Below, one piece after another: positions 34,634 to 46,400 of a stretch of 64,000 nt of DNA. This DNA comes from Saururus chinensis (taxonomy: Eukaryota > Streptophyta > Magnoliopsida > Piperales > Saururaceae), in the NCBI GenBank assembly GCA_035235625.1, contig CP141150.1, forward strand, positions 4,340,001 to 4,404,000. Reading direction: 5' to 3'. The notes beneath the pieces are model-generated. The model ran no database searches and was not told the DNA's origin. It worked only from the letters and a program-made list of their open reading frames with translations. Positions within the stretch are counted from its first letter, which is position 1. Every line of letters starts with the position of its first letter. The position numbers and the translations under genes are program-made.

Positions 34634-37600
34634 TGTAAGATCCTTGATCTTAAATCGGTTTATTTTAATGATTATTTATTGGTTATCGTGCGGTTTAAAC
34701 TTTTTCTGATTAATTCGATGGTTTTTAGAAATAATGGGGTTTCTTATGGTTTCAATCAAAACCAACTTTATAATTATTGGTTTTAAGTGGTTTTGGGTCA
34801 AACCTACATTTTTGGGATTTTTCTAATTTTTCACTAATCTTTCCAAAATTAGGGTTTGACAGGACCCCCTGTGGACCCCACCGGCAAAATTGAGGTTTAT
34901 GGACCAAATTAACCCAGACATCAACACAAGCTTTTATAAAAAATTTCATAATTTTTCCAGGTTTAATTAGTGCTGAAATGGTCAAAATACCCATTTTTAG
35001 CCCAAATTTCTATTCATACCCCACTAGTTAATTATGTACACCCAAAGCCCTACTATAAATAGAAAGAGCTAAGCCATGTCTATTTTGGAAATAGGCTGGG
35101 AGAGGGTGATTATGACCTCGTTCCCCAATTAGGCTTGAATTAGAAGGAGATTAAGGTATGTTTTCTTTAATCAAGCCTAAATCCTAGGTTTTCTTCTAAT
35201 CCATCATTTCCCCTTTGATTTGATTTGATTTCAAGTATCAAAATCACTGATTTGCCTCCTTACTTCAAACCCTACATCTCAAATTTATTTTTTATGCTTA
35301 ACAAACCCTAGATCTAAGATTTCATTAAGGTTTTAAATGTTAAACCAATTTTTAATGGAGTTTAACTTAAACTCTATGTTTTTGGAAGGTTTCCAAGAAG
35401 TGGGAAGGTCAAATCCGACCCTAATCAAGTGATAAGGTAATGGGTCTTTGAAATCTCAGTTTTCCTATGGTAAAAATCTCGATTTTATGGTTTATTTGGA
35501 ATGAGTTTACTTTATTTAGTGCTCTAATGGTGGGATTAGTAAATCTTATTTTCTTGTTACGATTTCTTAGGGTTTTGTCTTAATATGATGTAGATGAGCT
35601 TTCTGGAAGGTATGATGGAATTTTAATGGCGTTTGAGTTGTTAAATGGAGATTTTAAGTTGTATCAATGGAGTTTCGGTTTAAAAATTTGAAAGGAAGAA
35701 GGTCAAATCTAACTGGTTGGCGTTCGAACGGCTCTGCAGGGCGTTCGAATGGTAACACTGCAATTTTGACAAATTTCCTGTTTAGCCAGCCGAACGGCCT
35801 TGTAGGGCGTTCGAACGGCTACACAGCAGAATTGACCATTGTTTGTATGTTGTTTATTTCAATGTCTCTACTCTGAAATATCATTTTTATATTTATGTGG
35901 AGTGTTTTGAGCCAAAGTAAGCTACTGGAAGGACATACTATTGATGTTTAGAAGTTAGAGTGTATATTTAAAGTTATGTGAAATGGCTTGTAGTTGGATA
36001 TATTTGTTGGAATTGATATCTTGAGGATATGAGTGTTTGATTCCCTATGGTTTAAGCATGTTTTCAGTAGAGTTATAACATGCTAATGGATTGGTATGTC
36101 ATTATAGGAGGTGGTTAAATTATGTGTGAATGTTAGTGTTATGCCTTGACTCAAGTATGAGGTGAATGAGCTTACATATGTTTAGCATGTGGTTATGTTT
36201 TGACTTGAGTTATGATTTTAATGGTTCTTCTCCTATGATTTCTGCTGGAATCGATGATTAGATGTTAATGCGCATGTATAGTGTAATGACAAGTTAATTA
36301 CAAAGCATGTTGATATACATCGAATGAGGTGCTTCTACCATGTACACACACACATGTGGGGTTAATGATTATGATGAGGCTTGATATTATGATTATGAAT
36401 GATGCATGAGGGGCTGATGAGATCACTTATCATGAATTAGGATTTATGTATGCCTTGCCCACGTATGTCCCATGTTGCATGCATCATGAAAATGGATTTC
36501 TGATTGAGGCTTTATCGAGATTAACCGAGTTTGATCGATTGGATGCAATGTGGTGAAATTGCGTGCCAGATTAATTGGTCGTTGGCTTAATTGAAACTTG
36601 ATTGGTCCGAAGGGACATGTCTTGATTTGAGTTCCTTTGTGGAACATGTGCACTCCTCCGGGTTGAGTCGAGTCAAATTGAGTTATATGAGGACAAGTTG
36701 TATTCTTGTCTTGCGGTTGAGATTTACTTATTGAGAATAATTACATCTGGACACTAAGCACCTAGAGTGGTATGCCTTCGTGCACTGGCTACCACGTGTT
36801 CTAGGTTTCCTATGTGGGAATTTGGAATCTCCTCACCGCAGAGATGTCCTTGGTGAACACCCTGCTCTAGGTTCCCTACGTGAAATTTGAACGTTCTTGG
36901 CTATAATTGTCCTTGGCGAGCAGACCTGCTCTAGGTTCTGATCGTTTATAATTAAACCCTTTGCAAGTGTATAAGGTAATTGTACTAGGATGAGTATTTA
37001 AGGGTTGTCAAACCTTAGGGACGGATGGATTATCACTAAATCTAAAGAGGAATTTGCTGATTGAAAACTAAAATAGCTTAAACTTTAATTAAGTAAATGA
37101 AAGAAATCAACTAGTTTAAAAACAAGAGATTAATATGATAGAAATTACTTAGGAAATCGAATCCACTATAGAACCATAACAATTCCCTAACTTTTAATCT
37201 AAATCTAGTGTGAATATGAACAAGTATTCTTAGCTACAAGCTAGAATTACTTTAGAAAGAATCATTAATTAAATTTCATGGCATGAACTATCTTCGACAA
37301 TAGCACGAATTATCTACACTAAACTAGTTATAGGCATGACCCGTCTAATCTTAGTATAACTCATCTAAGTCATTAATTATTTGAATATTAAAATTATTGT
37401 ATGACCATTTCATCTAAATCACAGAAATTAGAATTGTTGCAAATATCAAAACCACATCAATCTATCATCTACAAGATAATAAATCAACATAGATTTGAAT
37501 AAACTTGAAAAACTTTTCCATTAAAAAGAAAATCCTTATCATACAATTATCATAATTCACAACTGAGATCTAAATTAAAAAGAAAAGAAACTGAAACTTA

Positions 37601-39471
37601 TCTATAGCTTCATCAACTCCTAAGTAAAAGAAAAGTTTAGCCTTCCATTGTAAAAGAAAACACTTTAATCTTTATTGAAACCTTTAAGTTTTTCTCCATC
37701 TTCTTCTTCCTTCTTCTCTTCAGAAAATCTACTTGCTAACCCTCAATTTCGAGCCAAATATGTCTTTATATAGTCATAAGAACCGTAGGAAGAAGTCCAA
37801 TATGAAAAGAGCTCAAAATTGGCTGAAATAAGGAAACTGTGTGTTATCCCGTTCGAACACCCTGCATGCCCGTTCGAACGCTTATACTGCATTTTGCTCC
37901 AAAATTACGTTATCTCGTTTGATCCTTAAAAACACCCCGTTCAAATGGCTACACTATTTCTGTAATCTGGACAGTTTTTCTGAATAGTCTATTTTCTGTT
38001 CATTAAGCTCTTTCTTTAATGTCCATATTAATTTCCAACTTGTTTATAACTCCGAAAAGTTGTCCAAATCACTTTAAAGCATGTTAAGACTATTTTGAAT
38101 TCTTCCAAACATCGTCCAAGTACTTCAAAAAATGCATTTTACCTACAAAAGATAAAAACATCACATTTTAGACATGTAGAATATAATTAAGATCCAACTT
38201 GATTCAAATACATATCTAAACTACTAATAACTTCAAAATTATTAATAATTAAACTAAAATACTAATATCTATCTTAATCTAAATAAACCATAACTAACTT
38301 TAAATTAACCTAATCTATACTAGCAAATAAGGTAAAGAGGCATATAAAATATATATATATTTCATACTTATTAGGTTCCCTTTGGGGAATTTGGATTTCC
38401 CGTGTGGATTATCCTTGGCGAGCAGAGGGGCTGACTACCCCTACATCTTGGTTTCTCTTATGGAATTCAGACTATGTCCCCAGCGGGCAATGCCCCAAGT
38501 TTCTAGTTAGGAAATTTGGACCACGTCCAGCCTTGCAGCAATGATTGTGTTTACTCCTTGATGGAGGCATTCTCTATTTATATTGATGAATGTATATGAT
38601 GTATGCTATACATGTTTGTGTAACATGTAATTGGACATGTTTGTCGTGCAAAATGGATGAGATATGTTATGAATGATTGATTTGAAGATTGGGATTGAGA
38701 CACTATATGCAGGGTTGCATGATCTGAAATATATGTTAGAGATACATCTCATGCAGGTTTATATGATGTTGATGAATGATCTGAAATGTATGTTATAGAT
38801 ACATCTCATGCTGGTTTATATGATGTTGAATTGCACTACGTGATTTAGACACTATGATGCCAATTTTTGTGATGTGTATGTGTGATCAGAAACTAATACA
38901 TCTTGTCGATCATTGATCTGAATTGTTATATTACTATATCGTCGTGTTCTGATGATTATAGTTAGATTAAAAACCATTATTGACTTTGTTATACTCACCC
39001 CTCTTTCTTGTACTTTTGCTTTAAGGCTGCGTGGCGTGACACGTAGATAGATAGAATACTCTCTATGTGGAAAGGTCGGAGAGGACTTGGGAGTAGACGT
39101 GGAGACTTTTATGTGGCTTGTTCCTTTGTTTTTGCTTTGATGTTAGAACCTATGTGGTGTAGTTCTCATTTTGGATTTGTGCTACATTATACATTTAGAT
39201 TGATTTAGACATATTTTGGAGCCTAGAGTGGGCTATGGATTAATTAGCATGTGGGTTTGAGATTGTGGTTTATTTTAGAGTTAAAGTAACTCTTTTGATT
39301 CTACCTATTTACTCTTCCTCAAAGTGGTGTGTTTACTCTGTAATTATTAGATCGCCCGTAATTAGGGTGTAAGTCTTTCGCTAATCGTTTTCAATCTCCT
39401 TGTCGCCCCCGTGTGCTTGACCGGCCCCTTGACCGGGTTCGGCTCAGGTCGGGCAGTGCCGGGGCGTGACA
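34634..39471 (+). mobile_element. Family-Y solo LTR (copy Y2) with a nested family-Z insertion
   Basis: It starts TGTAAGATCC, ends GCCGGGGCGTGACA, and is flanked by a perfect GTAAG duplication (34629-34633, 39472-39476). No internal domain is attached, so it is a solo LTR. Without the family-Z insertion (36939-38373) it is 3.4 kb. A TATA box (TATAAATA, 35054-35061) lies about 420 bases in. Palindrome pairs are at 35718-35825. Around 36780-36940 and 38370-38520 degenerate repeats of about 75 bp share TCCTTGGCGAGCAG. Confidence 0.92.
36939..38373 (+). mobile_element. Family-Z LTR-like element, copy 1 (1.43 kb)
   Basis: It is flanked by GGTTC on both sides (36934-36938, 38374-38378). The start is TGATCGTTTATAA; the end is CATACTTATTA, where copy 2 has CATACTTATCA. 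TG..CA ends and a 5 bp duplication fit a solo LTR. No coding capacity. The body is nearly collinear with 57796-59219, including CTTTGCAAGTGTA, GGGACGGATG and ACTAAATCTAAAGAGGAATT. It carries palindrome pairs at 37852-37960. Confidence 0.78.
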
Positions 39472-40011
39472 GTAAGAGGTAGCTGCTTTGTACCCGTAAC
39501 AAATTCCTATTATTAATATATATGTCTAGGACATTTGTAGCAAGCCGTGAGAGCTTACAAACCCTAGAAGCATCTTCGATACGTAGGAAGAAGCACTAAG
39601 GGTGGTTTTGGGTGAGATGCACACCCTGTTTTAATGAAAAGTATTATATATAATATGTGTTATGAAACTGCTATGTGTTTATTCATGCCTAATAATATAC
39701 ACGCCCCTATTGAGTATTTTAAAATACTCACCACCCCCAAACTTTGCAGGACTCGACGAAGCTTAGTATGCGAGTAGAAGGGCCTACTTCGAGTTTTATT
39801 GATGTGATTTCGAGGATTTCAACTGCACCGAAATGAGTAAGAAATCTCTTTATTATTTTTCTCTTGTGTGTTTGTACACGGACGTGGTTCCCGGGGATAC
39901 TACTATTTTAATATTGCATAAGGTGAGTGGCTCCAGTCGCGGGCCCGGGTAAACTCTGATATTTTTATGAAAATAAATTTTTTTATGCTTTTAAAATCCC
40001 GGGGCGCGACA

Positions 40012-40470
40012 TTTATAGACATCCAACATCAGATTGACCTTGTACCCGAATCTACACTCCCTAATCGTCCCTATTATATGATGAGTCCCAGGAGCATGAG
40101 GAGCTTCAACGACAAGTCATTAAATTATTGAGCAAATAACATATTAGAGAGAGTTTGAGATCATGTGTTGTGCCAGCTTTGCTTACACCAACAAGGGATG
40201 GTAGTTAGCGTGTGTGTGTGGATAGTAGAGTCATTAATAAGATTATTGTCAAGTACCGCTTTCCTATTCCCCACCTTGATGATTTACTTTATCAATTGAG
40301 TGATGCTTTTATCTTTAGCAAGTTGGATTTGAAAAATGGTTATCATCAAATTAGAATCAGACCGGATGATGAATGGAAGACAACCTTCAAGACAAAAGAA
40401 GGGTTATATGAGTGATTGGTCATGCATTTTGGGTTGTCTAATGCCCTTAGTACATTCATGAGGGTGATGG
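40012..40470 (+). pseudogene. Ty3/gypsy reverse transcriptase remnant
   Basis: It resumes the pol frame interrupted at 28000: DIQHQIDLVPESTLPNRPYY, then [48 protein letters not shown] and HFGLSNALSTFM. Several stops occur. It ends before the YxDD catalytic motif; sequence beyond 40471 is unrelated. Confidence 0.85.
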
Positions 40471-40608
40471 GGAAGGGGTAGGCTGAGGTGGGGAAGGGGG
40501 AAGGGTTATATCTTTTCAAGTATCAACATTGAGAGATGCTTTATAGAATGCAGTTGTTCACCTTCACCTTGCTCTTAAAGCTAGTTGACCTTGCTTTCTT
40601 TGTTATAA

Positions 40609-41235
40609 ATAGTGTGGATGATGGCAAAGATATTAACCTTCACCTTGCTATTAAAGCTAAAACTATTACAAGTGATCTAAGATAGTGTGGATGATGGCAA
40701 AGATATTAACCTTCAACTTGCTATTAAAGCTAAAACTATTACAAGTGATCTAAGATACTCCCTTTCTACTGGAAATTGGGGACGGGCAAATGCTGGTGGT
40801 ACCAGAGTTGCAGTCTCTCAGTATTTATTTTTTTCTTTTTGCCTTGTCTTGTCATTCCTTAGTCTCCTGTTCTTCTATATGCATATGATTACTAGAACAT
40901 ACATGCATAGGAGTTTGGACTATGTTCTCTCAACTATCTTGTAGAAGAAGAAAAAGGGTCAAGTGACATTTTCATGACGCAGGTGTTGAATTGTCTTACC
41001 TATATTTCTACTTTATCTTGTTTAAGAAGGTTAAATTCTCCCATTGGGCGTGAAGGCTACTTATTCCTGAGACATGAGCTTTAATTTTGTTTTCTGCTTC
41101 TACTAATTCTATTAACAGGCTTGTAGATAGGTAAAGAATCTAGCACTTATGGTGCATATCACAATAGGATTAGTTGTGAAACCTATTTTAGAAATTTTGG
41201 ATGGGTATGGTATTGAGAACTTGGGGGTATTCTAT
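40609..41235 (+). pseudogene. Captured fragment of the RNA polymerase II second-largest subunit gene
   Basis: Three exon-like pieces match the plant NRPB2 protein in order. First, 40609-40821: DDGKDINLQLAIKAKTITSD, then LSTGNWGRANAGGTR. Second, 40983-41056: VLNCLTYISTLSCLRRLNSP, then IGREG. Third, 41119-41235: VKNLALMVHITIG, then PILEILDGYGIENLG. Intron-like sequence with an acceptor lies before pieces two and three, so this is a genomic copy, not a processed retrocopy. Piece one is tandemly duplicated. A stop interrupts piece three. Only a small central portion of the gene is present. Confidence 0.85.
40611..40756 (+). repeat. 73 bp tandem duplication within the NRPB2 fragment
   Basis: Units 40611-40683 and 40684-40756 differ at one base (CACCTT against CAACTT). 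Each unit encodes the same NRPB2 stretch, and 73 is not a multiple of three, so the duplication breaks the frame. Confidence 0.97.
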
Positions 41236-41339
41236 TCCAACCCTCTCCAAATATGCACTTGAAATTGTTCTCCAAATTTGTATAGACTTCCCTATTTCTT
41301 TCAAGCCAAAGTTAGAACTTTGTTTTTTAGGCGAGCATT

Positions 41340-42018
41340 TGTTTGGTGCTGATTAATTTAGCTCTGAAAATTTTATTCATTTTTTTAAATATATTTTTTC
41401 TGCAAGAAAATTTTGTGGTAAAGTATCAAATATTTTTTTTTGAATTTCGAATGTTTTTGCAAAGAACTTTTTTTGCCCCAAATAGTTTTGTATATACATT
41501 TTGGGACAAAATAATTTGTCATAAATATTGAAGATAATAAATCAAAAGTATTTTTTTGCAATAGGATGCATTTGTGGCAAATATATTTTCTCGTTTTGGA
41601 ATGATTAATTATTGTCACAAATACTTACACTTTTATAATTTTAAAAATATTTTTGTAACAAATTTATTTTTTTGCAAATGCAAAATTATTTTTAATTTTA
41701 AATTTGTTTGCGACAATTTGTTTTGGGTTTTATCCAAATAATTATAGCATTTTGCCACAAAAAAACTTCTCTTTTGTGACATTCGCAAAGGTATACCTTT
41801 TGGGACGAAATTTATTTTGTTGCAAAAAACTTTTTGAGCAAAGCCTTTTGCAACAACTTTGGGACGAGTTTTTTTTATCACAAAAATTCTTTTGCAATAA
41901 AAATAATATCTTTTGTAATAAATTAATTTGTTGCAAAAGGCTAAATTAATTGTACTAAATCCTAGAGTAGCCAATAAAAAAACTACAAATCGAAGTAAAC
42001 TGCATTTCTTGTAGTCGA
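41340..42018. mobile_element. Possible CACTA transposon end
   Basis: The stretch is AT-rich and packed with short repeats in both directions of the TTTTGGGAC and TTTGCAACAA type, the subterminal style of CACTA elements. It ends CATTTCTTGTAGTC, close to the reverse complement of the CACTACAAGAAAT terminus. No opposite terminus was found to the left, so the element is incomplete or the call is wrong. It lies next to the NRPB2 fragment, and CACTA elements are known to capture gene pieces. Confidence 0.45.
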
Positions 42019-43374
42019 CCTAGTGATTGCTCCTGGCGATCAATTACTTCATGTTTTGTGTGCCTCCAGTACCTTGAGTAATTGATCAGTTTTTGGCCTG
42101 ACGATTAATCACTCCATCCAGATGCACCTCTAGTAACTTTACCGATCAATTGGCCTGTGCTTGTTATCGATTACATATCTCAGCTAAACTTCGAGTACCT
42201 CTGCCGATTGATTGCCCAATGCTATTGATCGATCGGCCCGGACAATCTTTCATACTCTTTCACATGGACCCCCCACACCCATGCAGCCCAACATCCAGGT
42301 TGCCACCGAGAAGTACGATCGTAAGCTCTGTCTTGACAACGCCCTTGTTGATGAATTTCAGACCGGCTGGCCAACCAAATCCCGGCATAACAGGCCCATG
42401 GACCATGCCAGTCCTCCTTGCTTGCTGAAGGAATGGACCGCGCTGGCCCGGCTTGATCCTTTGCGTGGGCCTACCCCCTCGGGCCCCTGCACCTCTATTT
42501 CCACGTTAGTTATTATGACGTTGAGAAAGGCACGTCAAAAGACTACTTCATTATCCTAAAACCATTGATGAATGATTTTGGGAAGATGAAGTAGCTTTTG
42601 ACGTATTCTTCTCAATATCACTTAAGCATTTTTCTTTCAACGATAATCCATGAAAATTCGTTCAACCTTCACCAACACATCATCGATTGACAAAGAGACC
42701 CACTGCGAATCTAGTCTAGCTTTTGGACATGTCTCATCATATACAGTCGACAGAGAAGGCTGTGTGCATCAACGTAGAAGATGGTGTGCAACAACGTACA
42801 AGTTAAATATTAACTAAAGTCTTTCTAGTGGCAGGCAAGTTTCAACTTCAATCAACATCACATTCAAGTGGATGTAATTTGCTTTTCAATCGAGCTGGAA
42901 TTCCTTGGCTTCTTGAAGGGGATGCACAAGCCCCGTCCACACTCTACAAGTTTGGCAACAATCCATTTCATAACCATATGTAGCTGATTTATCATTTACT
43001 ATGTCACAGCTGAAACATGGTCACGTTGATAGGTTAATTTCTGTGTGAGGCACAAGGGCTCTTGTATTTCGGTTGTATTCAGCCCGAACTGTATGTTCTC
43101 TGATTGAATTCAGACCCACACCACACGTTCTCTCTATTTGAAACTAGAACCACACTAACACACAGAATTTTCTCGCTCAATAAATTGAACTAAAACTTGA
43201 AACTGCAAACTCCCTTCATTTATAGTTAACTCCCTTCATTCATAGTTGAACGTAGAAGACGGGGGAATTCGCAAGTCAAATTGTAATTACTCAAGTCTTT
43301 TGCAGACAGTCGTATCAAGTGCATGAGGTGCCAATTGCCCTCCAAGATGGAAGACATCAGGGCAAGACATTGCT
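42019..43374. other. Spacer upstream of the receptor kinase gene
   Basis: There are imperfect repeats at 42020-42235 in which a GATYGATTA-type motif recurs every 60-75 bases. A 20-base tandem duplication (AACTCCCTTCATTYATAGTT) is at 43208-43247. The open frame at 42212-42559 has no recognisable motif and is not called. Confidence 0.5.
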
Positions 43375-43382
43375 TATAAAAA
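43375..43382 (+). promoter_or_regulatory. TATA box of the receptor kinase gene
   Basis: TATAAAAA lies 88 bases before the ATG at 43470, so a leader of roughly 55-60 bases is expected. Confidence 0.6.
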
Positions 43383-43469
43383 GACTGTTGATCCGTTGTT
43401 TTTCTTCACAGATACTCTTGTGGCACGACTTCCTTTGAATTTCCTTCTTGAGCCCAGATCCCTCCGCCA

Positions 43470-46400
43470 ATGGGTCTCCAAACACACCACATTTTCCTCC
43501 TGCTCATCATCTGTTACTTGACGTCGGCTTCAGCTGGAACTGCACATTTGAGCAACGAAACTGACCGGCAAGCTCTGCTGGCCTTCAAGGACCAGATAAG
43601 TGCCGACCCTCATAAGGTCTTGAACTCATGGAACGCTTCTCTCCATTTCTGCCGCTGGAGAGGAGTCTCCTGCGGGCGTCGTCACCAGCGGGTCACTGCA
43701 CTCAATCTCAGCACCCTTGGTCTAGTAGGCCGTATCTCACCCCACCTCGCCAACCTCTCTTTTCTTAGGACCATCCGTCTACCCAACAACAGCTTCCATG
43801 GAGAGATACCACAAGAAGTGGGTAGTCTCTTTCGTCTACAAATCCTCAATTTACAATTTAACTTTCTCGAAGGAGTAATTCCTGCCAGCCTCTCCAACTG
43901 CTCCCGGCTGATAGCTATTGGCCTCACCCACAACAAGCTTGTGGGGAAGTCCCGCCTGAGCTTGGCCTTCTACCCAAGCTAACGGTCATTTATCTTCCAT
44001 CGAACAATCTCACAGGTGTCTTCCCACCTTTTCTAGCGAACCTCTCATATCTGGTCTACCTTTCCCTAACAGACAACAATTTCTTTGGGGTGATCCCGGA
44101 ACAGGTGGGCATGCTATCCGGCTTAAAGGATCTTCGGTTGGGTTTTAACAACTTCGTTGGTAAACTCCCTCCCGCAATTTACAATCTCTCCAATATTGAG
44201 TTGTTATCAGTCCCCAACAACAAATTGTTTGGAAGCATTTCCCCTCATTTGGGATATTTTTTCCCTAACCTTCAGGTTGTTAGACTGTACACGAACCACT
44301 TCACCGGGATTATCCCTAATTCCTTGTGTAATGCTTCTCACCTTCGAGCACTTGACTTCGGCGACAATCACTTTCATGGGTCTATACCCATTGATTTAGG
44401 AAAGTTGCAGGATCTAAACTCTGTTTCTTTTTATAGAAATGAACTTGGGACTAAAAATGGTGATGACATGCTGTTTATCATGTCTTTGACCAATTGCAGC
44501 CGGCTTCGAATACTCCTAGGAAGCGAGAATCAACTCAATGGTCCATTGCCTGCCTCCATTGCCAACCTCTCCAGTAATCTTGCTTATTTGCTTCTCAATG
44601 GAAATCAGATATATGGAAGAATCCCCATGGGAATTGAAAATATCCTAAAGTTGATGTCATTTTCTTTGGATAGCAACTTTTTGAGAGGCTCTATTCCTGA
44701 CGGAATTGGGAAGCTTAAAAAATTGGGAGTGCTCTTCCTCAATGGAAACTACTTGTCAGGGAAAATCCCAACATCCATAGGCAACCTCTCTCAACTGAAC
44801 ACACTTTCTTTGTGGAAGAATCAGTTGGAAGGCACAATAACTCCAAGTCTTGGAAATTGCTCAAGTCTACAATATCTTTATCTTCATCAGAACAACCTTA
44901 ATGGAAACATACCCAGCCAGATATTCAACCTCAGATTGATGGTCGAGCTCTTTTTGTCGAGTAACTTGTTAAAAGGCACCTTGCCCTTGGAGGTTGGGAA
45001 CCTTCAAAATATGTTTGCCTTGCAACTTTATGACAACAAATTGTCGGGTGAAATTCCTAATACACTCGGCAAGTGCACGAGTCTTATTCGCCTCGACTTG
45101 TCCAACAACTCCTTTGCAGGAACTTTCCCAATGTCATTGAGAACCTTGAGTGCAGCTGAAGTGATTTACTTCTCATACAATAATTTGTCAGGTAGGATAC
45201 CCACTTTTTTAACAAAATTTAAATTTCTGGAAATGTTAGATTTGTCTTTCAATGACCTTGAGGGAGAAGTGCCTGAACAAGGTCCGTTCAGTAATGCAAG
45301 CAAAATTTCAGTATTGGGAAATAACAGACTTTGCGGAGGCATCCTTGAGTTGCATTTGCCATCATGTCAAAAGTATGGTAGAACAAATCACAAAAGATCT
45401 TTTCTACTCAAGGTAATGCTACCATTGATCGTCGGAACATGCATTTTCATATTTGCATGCTTTATAATTGTATGGCATTGGAGAAAACATCCTAGAAATA
45501 AACAAGCTCCACTCTCTTCTATGAAAAAACAACATGTGGTAGTCACCTATGCAGAGCTCCATCGAGCAACCAATGGATTCTCTCCTGCCAACTTGATAGG
45601 TTCTGGAGGTTTTGGTTATGTGTTTAAGGGAACTTTAGATTCTTGTCAGATGGAAATAGCTGTGAAGGTGATAAGGATTCAGCAAACAAGTGTTCAGAGC
45701 TTCACAACTGAATGTGAAGCGTTGAAACAGATTCGCCATCGCAATATTGTAAAGATATTGACCTCTTGCTCCAGTCTTGATTTTCAAGGTAATGAGTTCA
45801 AAGCTTTAGTCTTTAAATATATGGCGAATGGGAATCTAGACTCATGGCTACATCCACATGCTGATCAAGATTTATATCTTAGCTTCAACAAAAGGATAGA
45901 TGTGGCCATTGATATTGCTCATGCATTGGATTACCTTCATAATCATTGTGAGACTCCAATTATTCATTGTGACTTGAAACCCAACAATATTCTACTTGAT
46001 GAGGATCTGGTAGCACATGTGAGCGATTTTGGCCTAGCTAAAATTCTATTATTTCCAAATGATGATTCCTCTTTCACATCCATGTTGAAGGGTTCAATTG
46101 GTTATATTCCTCCAGGTACAATCCATTATCCTTAATATATTATTCAATATTTATCAATCATGATATCATGAACATGTAAATAAACATATTAGCGTTTATC
46201 TTGTGTAAAACTTATAATTGTTTTACAATCCTTACAAAATTATTGCATTTATTGAGGTGTGTGTTTTTTCTCTTATACCAATGGCAGAATATGGTTTTGG
46301 CTACAAGGTTACTACCCAAGGGGATGTGTATAGCTATGGTATCCTTTTGTTAGAGATGTTCATGAGGAAAAGGCCCATGGATGAAATGTTCAATAATGGT

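Larger units (their letters stand above)
28001..40011. mobile_element. LTR (family X, probably solo) inserted in the gypsy pol, itself holding two later insertions
   Basis: The outer boundaries are exact: TTTAT is duplicated at 27996-28000 and 40012-40016, with ends TGTAATGACCACG and CCGGGGCGCGACA. Own sequence is 28001-28288, about 33153-34633 and 39472-40011, roughly 2.3 kb in all. The rest is the truncated family-Y element (28289 to about 33152) and the family-Y solo LTR (34634-39471). Removing 28001-40011 plus one TTTAT restores continuity of the host pol frame. Confidence 0.82.

Noticed and set aside
28289-39471. Y1 and Y2 as the two LTRs of one element
   Set aside because: They are in opposite orientation. 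Y2 has its own GTAAG duplication, so it is an independent solo LTR.
42212-42559. 115-codon open frame upstream of the receptor kinase
   Set aside because: There is no recognisable domain, an overlapping frame on the same strand is equally open, and it lies in repeat-like sequence.
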